Source: Amphichorda felina | Lineage: Eukaryota > Ascomycota > Sordariomycetes > Hypocreales > Bionectriaceae | NCBI GenBank assembly: GCA_016490725.1 | Contig: JAEMHR010000103.1 | Coordinates: 1 to 64,000 of the forward strand | Length of the DNA: 64,000 nucleotides | Reading direction: 5' to 3' | In this document: positions 32,962 to 43,509 of the stretch, in pieces | Layout: the number at the start of each line of letters is the position of its first letter | Numbering within the stretch: position 1 is the first letter of the stretch | The notes under the pieces: model-generated | Seen by the model: the letters and a program-made list of their open reading frames with translations, nothing else | Database searches by the model: none | Told to the model about the DNA's origin: nothing | Made by a program: the position numbers and the translations under genes

Positions 32962-34338
32962 ATGTCGTGGAGGAAAATACTGTATCGAGCGCCCTTCCAA
33001 ATCCTACGACCAACTCCTCAGCAGCCTGTCCGAACCTTCAGGCAAGTCGCGATGGCCTCACCGGTGTCAACACAGCCAGACTCGGTCCCTGCAAAGCCGA
33101 CTTACACGCCCAGATACATTGATGTATGCCGCCCAAACAGTCTCCATTTTTGAATGTTACACTGACGAATACATGATCTAGTAGATCGGCATCAATTTAG
33201 CAGATCCAATCTTTCGTGGAAAGCACCATGGCAAACAGCGTCACCCGGACGACCTTGATGCTGTCATCGGTCGGGCCAAGGAGGTCGGATGTTCCAAGCT
33301 CATGGTGACGGGCTCTGACTTTGAGAGCGCCCGCGCCGCACTGAAACTTTCCGAGGAATTTCGTATGTGAGGCGCTCAACCAGCAACCTATCTGAACTGA
33401 CCCCCTACACAGCCGGAACCGTCTATGCCACCGCCGGAATCCACCCCTGCAGCAGCTCCATCTTCAGCGTACATCATGTCCCGCACGAGTCGGAACACAC
33501 AACACCGTGTGACCCCGACCCCTCGGCGCCCCTACCCGATGACCACGAGCCCGACATGGCCAAGTCGGCCACTATCATCACCGAGCTCACCGCCCTCCTC
33601 GACGAGGCGCGGTCTTCAGGCCGCGACCACCTCGTCGCCTTTGGCGAGTTTGGCCTCGACTACGACCGTCTGCATTACTGCTCCAAGGCCATCCAGCGGC
33701 ACTCCTTCGCCGCCCAGCTCAAGGTGGCCGCTGCGCTGGAACCCCAACTCCCACTGTTCCTGCACTCCCGCGCCGCCCACGCGGACTTTGTAGGGCTGCT
33801 GAAGTCAGCATTCGGCCCGCAGCTCGAGAAGCTCCAGAAGGGGGGCGTGGTGCACAGCTTCACCGGCACAATTGAGGAAGCCCAGGAACTCATGGATCTG
33901 GGGCTATACATCGGTATTAACGGCTGTAGCTTCAAGACGGCTGAGAATTGCGAAGTTGTCAAGGCCATTCACCTCGACAAGATGATGATTGAAACAGATG
34001 GACCCTGGTGCGAGGTCCGCCCTAGCCATGAAGGGTACAAGTACCTGATAGAGAAGAAGGAACCGGTTCAGAATGGGGCAGCCCCCGAGGCCAAGCCACA
34101 GCCCCAGCAGAAGCCCAAGAAGAACCAGAAGAAGGAGCCCGAAGTGCCGGATCGGTTCAAGGTGGTCAAGAAGGAGAAGTGGGAAGAGGGCGCGATGATC
34201 AAGGGCCGCAACGAACCCTGCAGCATTGAGCGGATAGCCAAGATTGTGGCGGGTATTCAGGGTGTCTCACTGGAAGAAGTCTGCGAGACGACATGGAGAA
34301 ACACTGTCAAGGTCTTTGGCCTTGGGGAAGAGGTATAG
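32962..34338 (+). CDS. TatD-family metal-dependent nuclease
   Basis: Putative deoxyribonuclease of the TatD/TATDN1 family, a TIM-barrel metal hydrolase linked to DNA repair and apoptotic DNA degradation. Three exons, 32962-33123, 33185-33362 and 33413-34338, give 421 residues. Metal-site motifs are GEFGLDYDR, FLHSRAAH, VVHSFTG and MIETDGPWC. The domain start YIDIGINLADPIFRG is formed by joining exons 1 and 2. A Lys/Pro/Gln-rich insertion (about residues 340-365) lies before the conserved KGRNEPC, as in other fungal members. The first 30 residues (MSWRKILYRAP...RTFRQVA) are basic and amphipathic and look like a mitochondrial presequence. An internal Met at 33052 could start a cytosolic or nuclear form. 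It is convergent with the Chl4 gene, 74 bp apart. Confidence 0.9.
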
Positions 34339-34412
34339 ACTTGAAGAGGCGTAAACGCATAAAGGGGGTATCCATAGACATAACCAAGAGAGCGCGCATG
34401 TTCTTCGACCAT

Positions 34413-35930
34413 TCATATCCCGGAGCCCTTGTGCCCCCGTATTCGTCCGTGCCTCACAACGCCCGTAGTCACCCCTTCTTCGCCCGTCATCCAACCAGGC
34501 ATCCTCTCACCGTCCACGATACCAGCTTCAACAAGCTGCCGGATACCAGCAAAGACGTGGGACCCACTGAACGTGATTTTGAGCGAGGGTGTCCATTCTG
34601 ACGGCTGCCCAGTATCATCTGGGTCCTCTTCGTCGTTTTGGTTTGCCTGCTGAAGCACAGCATCAACCTTGCTTCGCCTCCGAGACGATCTTGCAGGCCC
34701 TTCATCTTCCTCTTCAGATTCCTCGACCGAGTCGGCCGGAGGGAATGGATCTTGTATGACTAATTCCACCCTCTCCACTCCTTTCTCGTCCGCCATGCGG
34801 CCTGAGTCGCCGAAACGAGCCTCTGCTATGAGTTTAGCCCGCTTTCTCTCCCGCTGGGCCAGGTTCATGGGAGCTTTCCGCTTCCGATCCCGCCCAGATT
34901 CGCCAGACCTTTTTGAAAGCGGCGGCGGCGGAAGTATCGAATCAAGCGGCGACTTTTTGCTCTTGTCATCGGCATAGACGCTCCAACCCCCGCCCGTGGC
35001 ATTGGTCTTCCCTGCCCCCTTCGTATCCAGGAGAGCCCACAAATTGCGACTGGCCAAGCTTGTGGCCTTGACGGTAAAGCGCTCGCGCGGGCGCGACAGA
35101 GCCTTGGGTACACCATCCACAACCAGACGCTGCAAGCTTTTGGAGTCGCCCAGAGTAACAGGCCCAGTGCTTTGTACCTTGGTAATGTATAGCGAACGTG
35201 AGCCGTCGGGGAAGGCGAGGTAGATTGTGTGAGAGGTATCGAAGTTGGCCGTCGTGCCTGTCTGGTCCAGGCTTGACAATGCCAGGTCGGTGCTGTATGG
35301 GGAGTCGACGACGAATATCCTCAGCAGCAGGAGGGGGAGGGGCCCGGGGCGGTAGAAATGGTAGTGCGCTTTGACATCGGGGAGGACTTGCTCCTGGAGG
35401 TTCTGTAAGAAGGTGGCAGGGTGGAATCGAGGTATGTTGAGGCTCTCCCTGTCGACCTTCACTAGCTCGTCCTCACCAGCGTCCTGGGACGGCTGCTGCA
35501 ATGGAAGGATCTGGTAGGCACTCCACCTCTGCGACGCGGGATGCTCGTCGATATAGGAGAAGTCGGCCATGGCGAGTTGGTAGAGTGTCATACCATCGCG
35601 CCAGTCGCCCTCGAGGATGCGACTGACGACATCGCGTTTGGATCCCTTTTGTTGTCGCATATCCTCGTATAGCTGACGCAGCTCGTCAACGGAGCGGCAC
35701 GGGGGATACAGATCGTCCATGTCTTCATCCTCGTCTCCATCCTCCTCGGGTGGTCTACGCAGATACGGCACTGCATTCTGGATAGCCGAGTCGTCAAGCC
35801 AGTCTAGAGCCAAGGTAATGAGGGATTCGCGGGATAGTCGGGTCAGGGATTTGACGACAGCCAAGTTGGCGGAGTTGACGCGCACTGTGGAAGGGAGTCG
35901 CGTCTTAGTCGGAACAGATATTCGGGCCAT
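34413..35930 (-). CDS. inner-kinetochore protein Chl4/CENP-N/Mis15
   Basis: A 505-residue, intronless protein of the Chl4/CENP-N family, a part of the constitutive centromere-associated network that binds centromeric nucleosomes together with CENP-L/Iml3. The N terminus MARISVPTKTRLPSTVRV and the following SRESLITLALDWLDD match the family's first helical block. The repeated YLRRPPEE, DWRDGMTLYQLAMADF and HYHFYRPGPLPLLLLRI are also characteristic. The C-terminal third holds a Lys/Arg-rich stretch and an acidic stretch, and ends with GSHVFAGIRQLVEAG. I chose the start at 35930 (MARIS) over an in-frame ATG 20 codons upstream, because family members begin at this motif. Confidence 0.85.
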   Translation of the reverse strand: MARISVPTKTRLPSTVRVNSANLAVVKSLTRLSRESLITLALDWLDDSAIQNAVPYLRRPPEEDGDEDEDMDDLYPPCRSVDELRQLYEDMRQQKGSKRDVVSRILEGDWRDGMTLYQLAMADFSYIDEHPASQRWSAYQILPLQQPSQDAGEDELVKVDRESLNIPRFHPATFLQNLQEQVLPDVKAHYHFYRPGPLPLLLLRIFVVDSPYSTDLALSSLDQTGTTANFDTSHTIYLAFPDGSRSLYITKVQSTGPVTLGDSKSLQRLVVDGVPKALSRPRERFTVKATSLASRNLWALLDTKGAGKTNATGGGWSVYADDKSKKSPLDSILPPPPLSKRSGESGRDRKRKAPMNLAQRERKRAKLIAEARFGDSGRMADEKGVERVELVIQDPFPPADSVEESEEEDEGPARSSRRRSKVDAVLQQANQNDEEDPDDTGQPSEWTPSLKITFSGSHVFAGIRQLVEAGIVDGERMPGWMTGEEGVTTGVVRHGRIRGHKGSGI

Positions 35931-38246
35931 GGCGAGCTGTGGAGGACCAGCATTGGCCTGTGAGATATTGATTTTGACCCAGCAGGGCAAGGTCAGTGAT
36001 GGATGACGAGGCTACAGCTAGAAAGTCAACAAGGCTGCCCCGCGTGGGGACCAGGACGCGATCGCCTATGGCAGACGCGTCGGCCAAGTTCCAGCCTGCA
36101 TTGCTTGGCAACTTAGTTGGCTCTGTGCACCGATTTCGAAAGCGTCAGGGTGACTAAGCTTTTGCGACCAAACCAGGCATCCGATAATAGTCCGGACCTG
36201 TGGAACATGAGGGGCAGAAGGGCATGAATTGATTCAATCAAGCAAACCTCCGCCCTCGCAGGCGGTAGCATGTTTGCATAATTGAAAGTCTCTTAATAAA
36301 ACACTTCCTCTATACTGGTCAACAAGACAGAAGACCACAGCGTTTTTCAGCTTCAAGGTTGTCGGGAGAGTGGCTTAGAAACGCCGTTCGCAATTCAGTA
36401 CCCCCCGCGGTGCCCCCCGCGTGCGAAGTAGGAGTTCCTTCAAGCTGCTCCGGTCACGGAGGTTGGTAACATGGCCGAGTCCTACCAACAGGTTTCATTT
36501 TTCATCACTGTGGCCGAGTAATCTTAGCTGGAAGCTCTGGACAGCTTGTCGATCTAATAGATAATAAATGCCACACTGGTCCCAAGCGGATGTATTAAAA
36601 CCCGGGCTGCACAATAGATAAACATGTGCAATAGTACGAGAGTCCGTTGTGAAACCCCCCCGCTCGCGAACATGACGGTTTGGGCCGAGGGTCTTCAGCT
36701 TACAAACCACGGAAGCGTCGTATCAATAATTCTCCACTGGCCCGCCCGACAATGGCCGTAGTGAGCTCGGACTCTCGGCCAGGGAGCATCTGTGGCCTAA
36801 CGCCATGGCCCAGCTACGGTTTTAGGCATATGTATGTTGATGAAGGGTCGCATCGGGATTGGTTGCCGATTGGCTGCCGATTCAATGTGAATAATTCCTA
36901 TTGCTCGTCCCACGCCACTGGCACCACCCGTCACTACATCAGGGGTCCTTCGGCAGGCTGTCTTGGAAATCACGACATTGCCTGGTCCACTCGCACCAGC
37001 CTGTGCCTGCCGAGATTCGGACAAGCTCACCAAATAAAGGCTACCGAAATGGTTTCCGAGGACACTGGCAGATGTTATCTGAGGTATGCTAGAACAATGG
37101 GCGGATGAGATCACCAGGTGTCGGAGCTCCCGTCGAGTTATCGATTAAAAACATCAGCGTACGACTCGTGAGATGACCAGAACAAGGAACGGGGCTCAGA
37201 CTTGTCGCCTCTTGGCGTCATAGATAGTCACGGGCAGTCTCCTGAAAGGCGTGGCGGCACAGTGCGCAAAAAGCGTGGGGCTTTACTTGAAGTTCCAGTG
37301 CGCCTTCATCCCACGTACGTACTACTCGTACCACCAGGGGCGGGGTCGTTGAGGCTGCAGGCTGCAGCGAACGCGACCCTAGATTTCGGATCTCGCAGAA
37401 TGACATTAAGCCTGCTTACCAATGCCCAGTGGAGTTCCCCCAATACAACATTGTGTTTGTACTAGCAGGTCAATGAATTGGCCAAATGAGTCGGCGAAGA
37501 GAGATTATCGTCAGAGCGTGCCTTCGAAGGGCACAAAAAACAATTGCGACCGTTGGTTGAGGAAGCCACAATATTATTCTGCAAGGGCTGACTAAGTTTT
37601 CACATCGGCAAACAGCCGGCGAGGTGGCAGGGAACCGATAGTAGTACTCCTAGTACGCACGCAGAGTTTGAGCGTGGAAAGTCCCGACTATTGCCCCCCA
37701 CTCTTGGGTCTGGAATTCTAATGCAGGCAGGGCCCAGCTCTTGAAACATGCGCACTGTAAAAGTTACTGTGCGTTGTCGGCGGCTGCTGGCGCAGCTGGC
37801 CCACTGAGGTTCCCACCAAGGAGCCTGTCATGCTTGCCCGGCTGGCCGCACGCAGAAAACCCGCAGACTCATCAACTCCGTTCTCCCACCATCCAGTCAA
37901 CCACCACGAACACCTCAATCAACACCACATAACACACATCACCACTGCGTGGTACGACCACGATACAGCACCTGGAATTGGAAGGGAAATCATCGCCTTC
38001 TTTTGAACCGACGCCGCCAACCGACCGTACAGTCAACCCGCGACTGCCGAATTGCCGGATTGCCGGACTGCCAACTGCGTGTGCGACACTTTGTCCCCGG
38101 TCGCACTCGCTGCTCCCGCCAGGCCGCTCCTCATCATCACGAGGAGAGCCTGACCAGCGTTGCCTCTTTTCGCCAACTAGCCGGGGAGCCTTTGCTACTC
38201 TCCCAGCCATTGAAGCACCTCTTCAAGAAGTGCAAATCACAACCTA
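35931..38246. other. divergent intergenic region of 2.3 kb
   Basis: Promoters of the Chl4 gene (left) and the bZIP gene (right). Regulators of the bZIP type often have long leaders with upstream ORFs. Short plus-strand ORFs are present at 37740-38250, but I cannot place the transcription start. Overlapping ORFs on both strands at 36680-37110 have no family resemblance. Confidence 0.45.
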
Positions 38247-39632
38247 ATGTCGACCTACAACGGCCGCCGAGGCCCCAACGTGTCCCAGTACCTGCGGGAT
38301 CTCAACACTATCAGTCCTCAAGACTCGACTGGAGACGAAAACTTCAACATGGAGGACGAACTCTCTTTCTTCACGAACACCCAGTTCTTTGATCTGGACT
38401 CGGGCCGGAATACAGACTTCCAGGCGCCGCCTGTCAAGCCGGACCCGGTGGCCACCCCTGCCGGGTCCAGCACCGAGGATCCGGCCTCTGTCATGGGCGA
38501 CATCTCCAACATGGACTTTATGAATGGTAAGTTGCTCTTGTTTTTGTCTTTTTTTTTTCGCCATCATCCAGTTGCCATGCCCTCTGTTCTGGCACGCGCA
38601 AGCTGTTGTTGTTGTCCCATCATACACCACCCCTCTTCACCCGCGAGCACGAGGCAATCACATCGCAATTCCCCCACGAGACGACGCACTTCGTAACAGT
38701 CACACGCTTCACACTCCTCCTTCCATACTCGACCCCCACGCTCCTCACTGCATCCTTGCCAGGGAACTGCGGCGTCGTTATGCGTTGTTGCAGCCTTGGT
38801 GCGGGAGATGCCACAGGCGGGACCCCACCTCTAATGCAGATGACAAATTGGCTGCGATGGCGCAATATCTCGTGATTTGCTCCTAATCGCCCCGGCTTGC
38901 CTGATGCAGCGGGCGTCGCCGTCCATCATCCTGTCCTTGGCGGAGCCAAAGGGGCATGCATCTCTCCTTGCACCTCACGATGCTATTATTATTATTATTC
39001 ACGTTGTTTTCTGCCGTTGTTCAGGCATCCCCCCTATCGACCATGGTTCACCGTCACTGCCACTTGTTGAATCCTTGACTGACCAGCGCATCATGACAGG
39101 GGAGTTTAACTTCTCCGACTTCAACGCCTACCAGGCCCCCTCCATGAACGCCTTCGCGGATGGTTCCCACAACTTCCAGCCTCTCCAGCCCAGCCAAGGT
39201 GCCGCTGTCTACGGCAGCCAGGTCCAGACGCCTCAGCAGCACGCCCAGTATCCTCAGCCCGCCTCAGCCCGCAGCAGTGAGAAGCGGAAAGCTGACAATG
39301 CCCCCACTCCCAACCGGGGCGCCAACCTCGAGGAAGCTTCGCGTGTCGCCGCGGAGGAGGACAAGCGGAGGCGGAACACAGCAGCTAGCGCCCGCTTCCG
39401 GGTCAAGAAGAAGCAACGAGAGCAGGCCCTCGAGAAGTCGGCCAAGGAGATGAGCGACAAGGTCTCGACCCTTGAGAGCCGGGTGTCCCAGCTGGAGACG
39501 GAGAACAAGTGGCTGAAGAACCTGCTCGTTGAGAAGAACGAGGGCATCGAGGACATCACCACCCTGTGGAAAGAGTTCACCAAGCAGGCCGGCAAGCGGG
39601 GCAAGCCCGAGGCCGTCAAGGAGGACCGGTAG
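38247..39632 (+). CDS. bZIP transcription factor, CYS3/MetR/Zip1-like
   Basis: A bZIP regulator of 270-295 residues, depending on splicing. Exon 1 (38247-38526) encodes an acidic N terminus starting MSTYNGRRGPNVSQYLRDL. The intron starts with GTAAGT at 38527 and is unusually long. The acceptor can be at 39024 (TTGTTCAG) or 39099 (GACAG), and both keep the frame. The C terminus holds the basic region RRRNTAASARFRVKKKQREQ and a leucine zipper (STLESRVSQLETENKWLKNLL). This basic region is the type found in Neurospora CYS-3, Aspergillus MetR and S. pombe Zip1, which control sulfur, metal or stress responses. The exact orthologue is uncertain, so I give no symbol. It probably acts as a dimer in the nucleus. 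Confidence 0.85.
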
Positions 39633-39934
39633 ACGCCGGACGGCCAAAAGGCAACAAGCCAGTGAAGGGCTTCCCTCACTGCTTACGGCCGGGGCTCATC
39701 ATTCTGCATATAACGGGGAAGGGTGAGGCGTTCTAGGCGGCGGCGTTCAAATCTAATTGGCATATGACGGGTTATGATGGAATCTCGGGATAGGTGGGAC
39801 ACCTGCGGTCGATTTAACGACTTATGGAGCGGGCTGTGGGATACATGCGGTCTACAGGCGACGCATAGACGTGACGCTGTCAAGCTACAAATGAATTTAC
39901 TGTCTGATACCATGATTAAACAACGATTAAACAA
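39633..39934. other. 3' flanks of convergent genes
   Basis: 302 bp between the bZIP stop and the stop of the minus-strand small-protein gene. I see no feature beyond AT-rich 3'-UTR-like sequence at 39740-39930. Confidence 0.5.
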
Positions 39935-40498
39935 CTAAGCGCTACCCCCGCCACCATGAGCACCACCCGGCCCTCCTGTCGTGCTACTACCGCCACCCTC
40001 CTTGGCCTTGAGCGCCTCCAGTCGTGCCTTGTTCCTCCGGTTCAGCAGCCTCAGCGTAGTCTCCCTCTCGTGCGCCGTCATATCCGCCCAGTTGGCCACC
40101 CTCCCCGTCGTCCCATCCGCGTTGACAACCAACGGGCCCAGGTGGCCCAGCCGAACCGTCGACGACTGCCCACCGCTCACGTCCAGGGTGATTGGCCTAC
40201 CCCCCTCGCCTGGCGCCGGCAGAGCACCGGCGGCCGCGTCAGCGCCAGCGGCACCAGCAGGAGAGACACCAGCGACAGCGCCGCCTTGGCGCTCATCCCC
40301 CACGCGGCTGCTGCTGCCGTCGTCGTCGGCCCGTCCCTGTCGCGTAGTCGTCGTCCCCTGACCTTGCTGCCGGGGGGAGGGTGCTTGGCGGGCCGGCTGG
40401 TGATGGTGCAGACGGCGATGACGGGCATGGAGGCGCGGCGGCGCCCAGAGGGGGAGGGCGCGGCGGGGCGATTGGGCGAGGACGCGGGGGAAGGGCAT
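39935..40498 (-). CDS. small conserved fungal protein of unknown function, possibly mitochondrial
   Basis: An intronless ORF of 187 residues. The N-terminal 55 residues are rich in Arg, Pro and His with no acidic residue (MPFPRVLAQSPRRALPLW...), like a mitochondrial presequence. The middle is Ala/Gly-rich. The C-terminal part, LGPLVVNADGTTGRVANW followed by MTAHERETTLRLLNRRNK, is a compact motif that I have seen in small uncharacterised fungal proteins. No function is known to me. The tail is Gly/Ser-rich. It is convergent with the bZIP gene. The strict motif on one strand makes a real gene more likely than a shadow. Confidence 0.6.
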   Translation of the reverse strand: MPFPRVLAQSPRRALPLWAPPRLHARHRRLHHHQPARQAPSPRQQGQGTTTTRQGRADDDGSSSRVGDERQGGAVAGVSPAGAAGADAAAGALPAPGEGGRPITLDVSGGQSSTVRLGHLGPLVVNADGTTGRVANWADMTAHERETTLRLLNRRNKARLEALKAKEGGGSSTTGGPGGAHGGGGSA

Positions 40499-41579
40499 GG
40501 CGTGATTAGGGGTCGCGGTGGTGAGATGGCGTTGCAGGCAGCGGCGACTTGAGAGACACGGGTTGTGGTGGTTTCATCTATCTGCGCGATTGCATGTGCG
40601 GGAGGTGTGGCAGTCGAGTGGGGGGTGTATGTGTGTGACGGGAAGTTGGGAATCGCGGGGATGCCGCGGGGGTGCGAGATTGGCGATGGCGATGGCGATG
40701 GGTGGTGGTGGATCTGCTGTTGGATGAGTTTGAGGTTGGGCGAGATGAAAAATTGCGTGCGTTGAGGGAGGCCGTGTTAGCCGCGGTTGGTCCATCTGGG
40801 CATCAGCGACTCCCCAGAGTCGCCTACGCAATTTCGGTACAAACCCAGTAAACTTTATGCCAGCCGAAGATCGCGACATTTTGCATTCCTCGATTTCATA
40901 TTTCAGCACGGAGTACAGCTGCTCTCCCTCCCCATCTTGGTGGTGGCTGGGGCTTGGATGACCCCCCACCTCATCCAATGCTCAGGGGAGCTCAGGAGCA
41001 CAGAAGCACAACTAGTACAAAGGCAATGAGGCATCATATGCGATTATTAACGGTGGGAGTAGCATTTTAAGGGTTCCAGAAATCACCCGCAGCCCAGCAG
41101 TGTTGAAAGTCCGAAGACGAGCTGCCAGTCGAATGTCGCCAAGGCCGGCATGCCGAAACCTCCACCGCCGTCTCATCCGGCTCCGACGCCGATGTGGGGC
41201 CGCCTCCAAATGGACCATAACCATCGCCATTCTGCGACTCTGGATATTGTATCGTAGAGTGCTGGGTACGTCTTATGAGGAATTGATGGGTTTAGACAAG
41301 AGTTATGAGGTCAAGTCCGAAGCGGGCCCAGATGAGATAGGCTGAATACGGGACATCCCCGTTCTTCTATCAAATTCAACGGCTAGCTACGTAAGAGGCT
41401 ACTGAATGAAAACAACGCAAAACCAGTAACAAGGAAGTCCGCACACGCTGAAGCCAGGAGGGCTCCAACCAATAGCACCATCCTCTGGGTTAATCTCACT
41501 CACTCACATTCCAACCAGGTAGTACTATTCAGATTCGCTCGAGCCCTGGTGCCCTTGAAACACATTACCCAAGGTGAAA
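40499..41579. other. intergenic: promoter side and aminotransferase 3' flank
   Basis: About 1.1 kb between two minus-strand genes. The left part is the promoter and leader of the small-protein gene, with GATGGC repeats near 40681-40700 (three GCGATG-type units). The right part is the 3' flank of the aminotransferase. No further gene is supported. Confidence 0.45.
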
Positions 41580-43509
41580 TTAAGCTGCCCTCTTATGCCT
41601 GAAGAAACATGTAAGCAGTGAAAAGGAGTGCATCGAACAGGAATACTCACTTGTTTACAACGCGCTCAATGCCGTCAAGCCCATTCTTGAGCACCTCTAT
41701 TCTCGGTCCGTACGAGAAACGCACAAAGTGGTGGCACGGGCTGTCAAACAAGTCACGACGCCGCGAGGGGTTCAGGTCAAAGAAGATACCAGGCACAACA
41801 ATGACCTTCTCCTCCAGGCAGGCCTGGAAGAAGTTGAGACCGTCCGAGATGGGGCCGGGGAGACCCTCGAGGTTCAACCAGCTGCAGATTTGCCATAATT
41901 AGCAGATGTCCAATTTGCTCGTAGGGAGCGTGCTTACAGGTAGAAGGTAGAGTCAGGGACGTATTTGATCACAAAGCCCATCTCTCGGAGGCGTCTCACA
42001 ACCATGTCACGTTTGTCCTGTAAAGGTGGTCAGATGCGATCGCCTAGATCTAGGGCACCAAATGGCACTTACACGGAAGTGACGCTGAAGGTGGATCATC
42101 TCGGACTGGACGAGAGAAGGCTCCAGCATAGGAACAGCGGCCTCCTGAAAGGGATGGGCAGCGCCACCATCCAGATAGCTACCACAAGACCCGATACTGG
42201 AGATATGTTGTTAGTTCTGAATAAAACAGTTGTTTTGTGCCACCTACGCAGAAATGTACTCTGTCAATTCTCCTTGTCAGCCTGCCTTTTTCTTGACAAT
42301 AAGACCAGAATTTTGGAGACTCACCCTTGGGGCCTAGAATCCACGCAATTCGCCAGCCTGGGAGACGGAAGCGCTTGGTCAGGCCATCGATGATAAGCAC
42401 ATCATCCTCGTCAACGTCCTCGACGTTCTCGGCGGCAGAGATGGTGCTGCCATCGCAGTTGCTGGTGTAGTTGTAGCCCGAGTAGAACTCATCGCTGATG
42501 AGTGTCGCGCGACCACGGCAAATATCCTGGATCTCTGCGAGCTCAGGGTTGGCAACGACGCGACCCGTGGGGTTGCGCGGGTTCGAGGTCAGGATGACGG
42601 ATGTGCCACGGGCGATCTCCTCGGCGATCTTGTCCGGGTGGATATGGTAGCCATCCTCCTCAGACAGGGGCACGGGAATAGCGGCAAACTATAACTCGAT
42701 TAGCTGCTAGCTTCAAGTTATCTAGCCTTTGGCAGAGTCGGAGGCAAGTCTCACATTCTTGAAGAGACTCAGCATCTCATTGTAGGCCGTGTAATCGGGA
42801 AGGAAGAAACTCAGGTACGAATTTCCCAGGACGGCAGCGATACGGATCAAACCAGCACGGCCGCCGGGGACGATGGCGACATTCTCCCAGGTATACTGGC
42901 TATCCTTGCCCTTGCGATGGGTCTCGTTGTACAGCTTGGCGACGGCCTCTCTCAGCGGGCGGATACCGGCAGTGGGGCCGTACTCTCGGCCAGCCATAGA
43001 TATGTCAATGGTCTTGGGGCGCTCGAAGCAGCCGGCAATCTCGTCCTCGACCTCGGGGGCACCCTGGCCCAGATTGGCCCAGGAGTCTGGGTCCTCAAGG
43101 AAGCCGTACTCGGAGGCACGCTCGGTGCACCAGACGACGCCGGTGGAGGAGCGGCTAGCATCAAGGCCGGCGTGGGGCATATGGCCTTCGTGGGCATTGC
43201 GAAACTGGCGATGGACTTTGGACTGGACCTCTGTTTGTCTCAATGCTTAGCTAGTAGCCACATAATTCCATACGTACGAATAGTACTAGCAGGTCTTCTT
43301 GGGGGGTAGCAAGAGGTGAGAAATGCGGGGGAGGGGTCAACTGGCGGTGGGCGTATGGGATGGTTGGTGGTGGCGTTGGGTGGGCAGATTGTTTCATTCC
43401 CAGACTCACCGTTCAGACCAGGCTCGCCAGCGAGACTGCCGCGACGAATGACGGGTTTGGGGACGCCCGTGTGGCGGTTGATGGAGAACTTGCGCCCGCT
43501 GAAAGCCAT
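41580..43509 (-). CDS. PLP-dependent aminotransferase, class I/II
   Basis: A fold-type I pyridoxal-phosphate enzyme of 468 residues, of the fungal aspartate-aminotransferase/ACC-synthase-like group. The eight-exon model is 43509-43410, 43230-42755, 42688-42325, 42260-42248, 42196-42073, 42017-41938, 41881-41651 and 41598-41580. The 13-nt fourth exon restores the frame between ILGPK and AIGSCGSYLDGG. Recognisable are NLGQGAPE, SNPRNPTGRV near 227-236, DEFYSGYNY near 258, and the Schiff-base Lys297 in DGLTKRFRLPGWR. The last intron starts GTGAGT within the AAG-TGA stop context. If it is not spliced, the protein ends at VVNK (stop at 41647), five residues earlier. Substrate is unknown. The upstream in-frame sequence before MAFSGRKFS has no conserved content. 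Confidence 0.85.
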
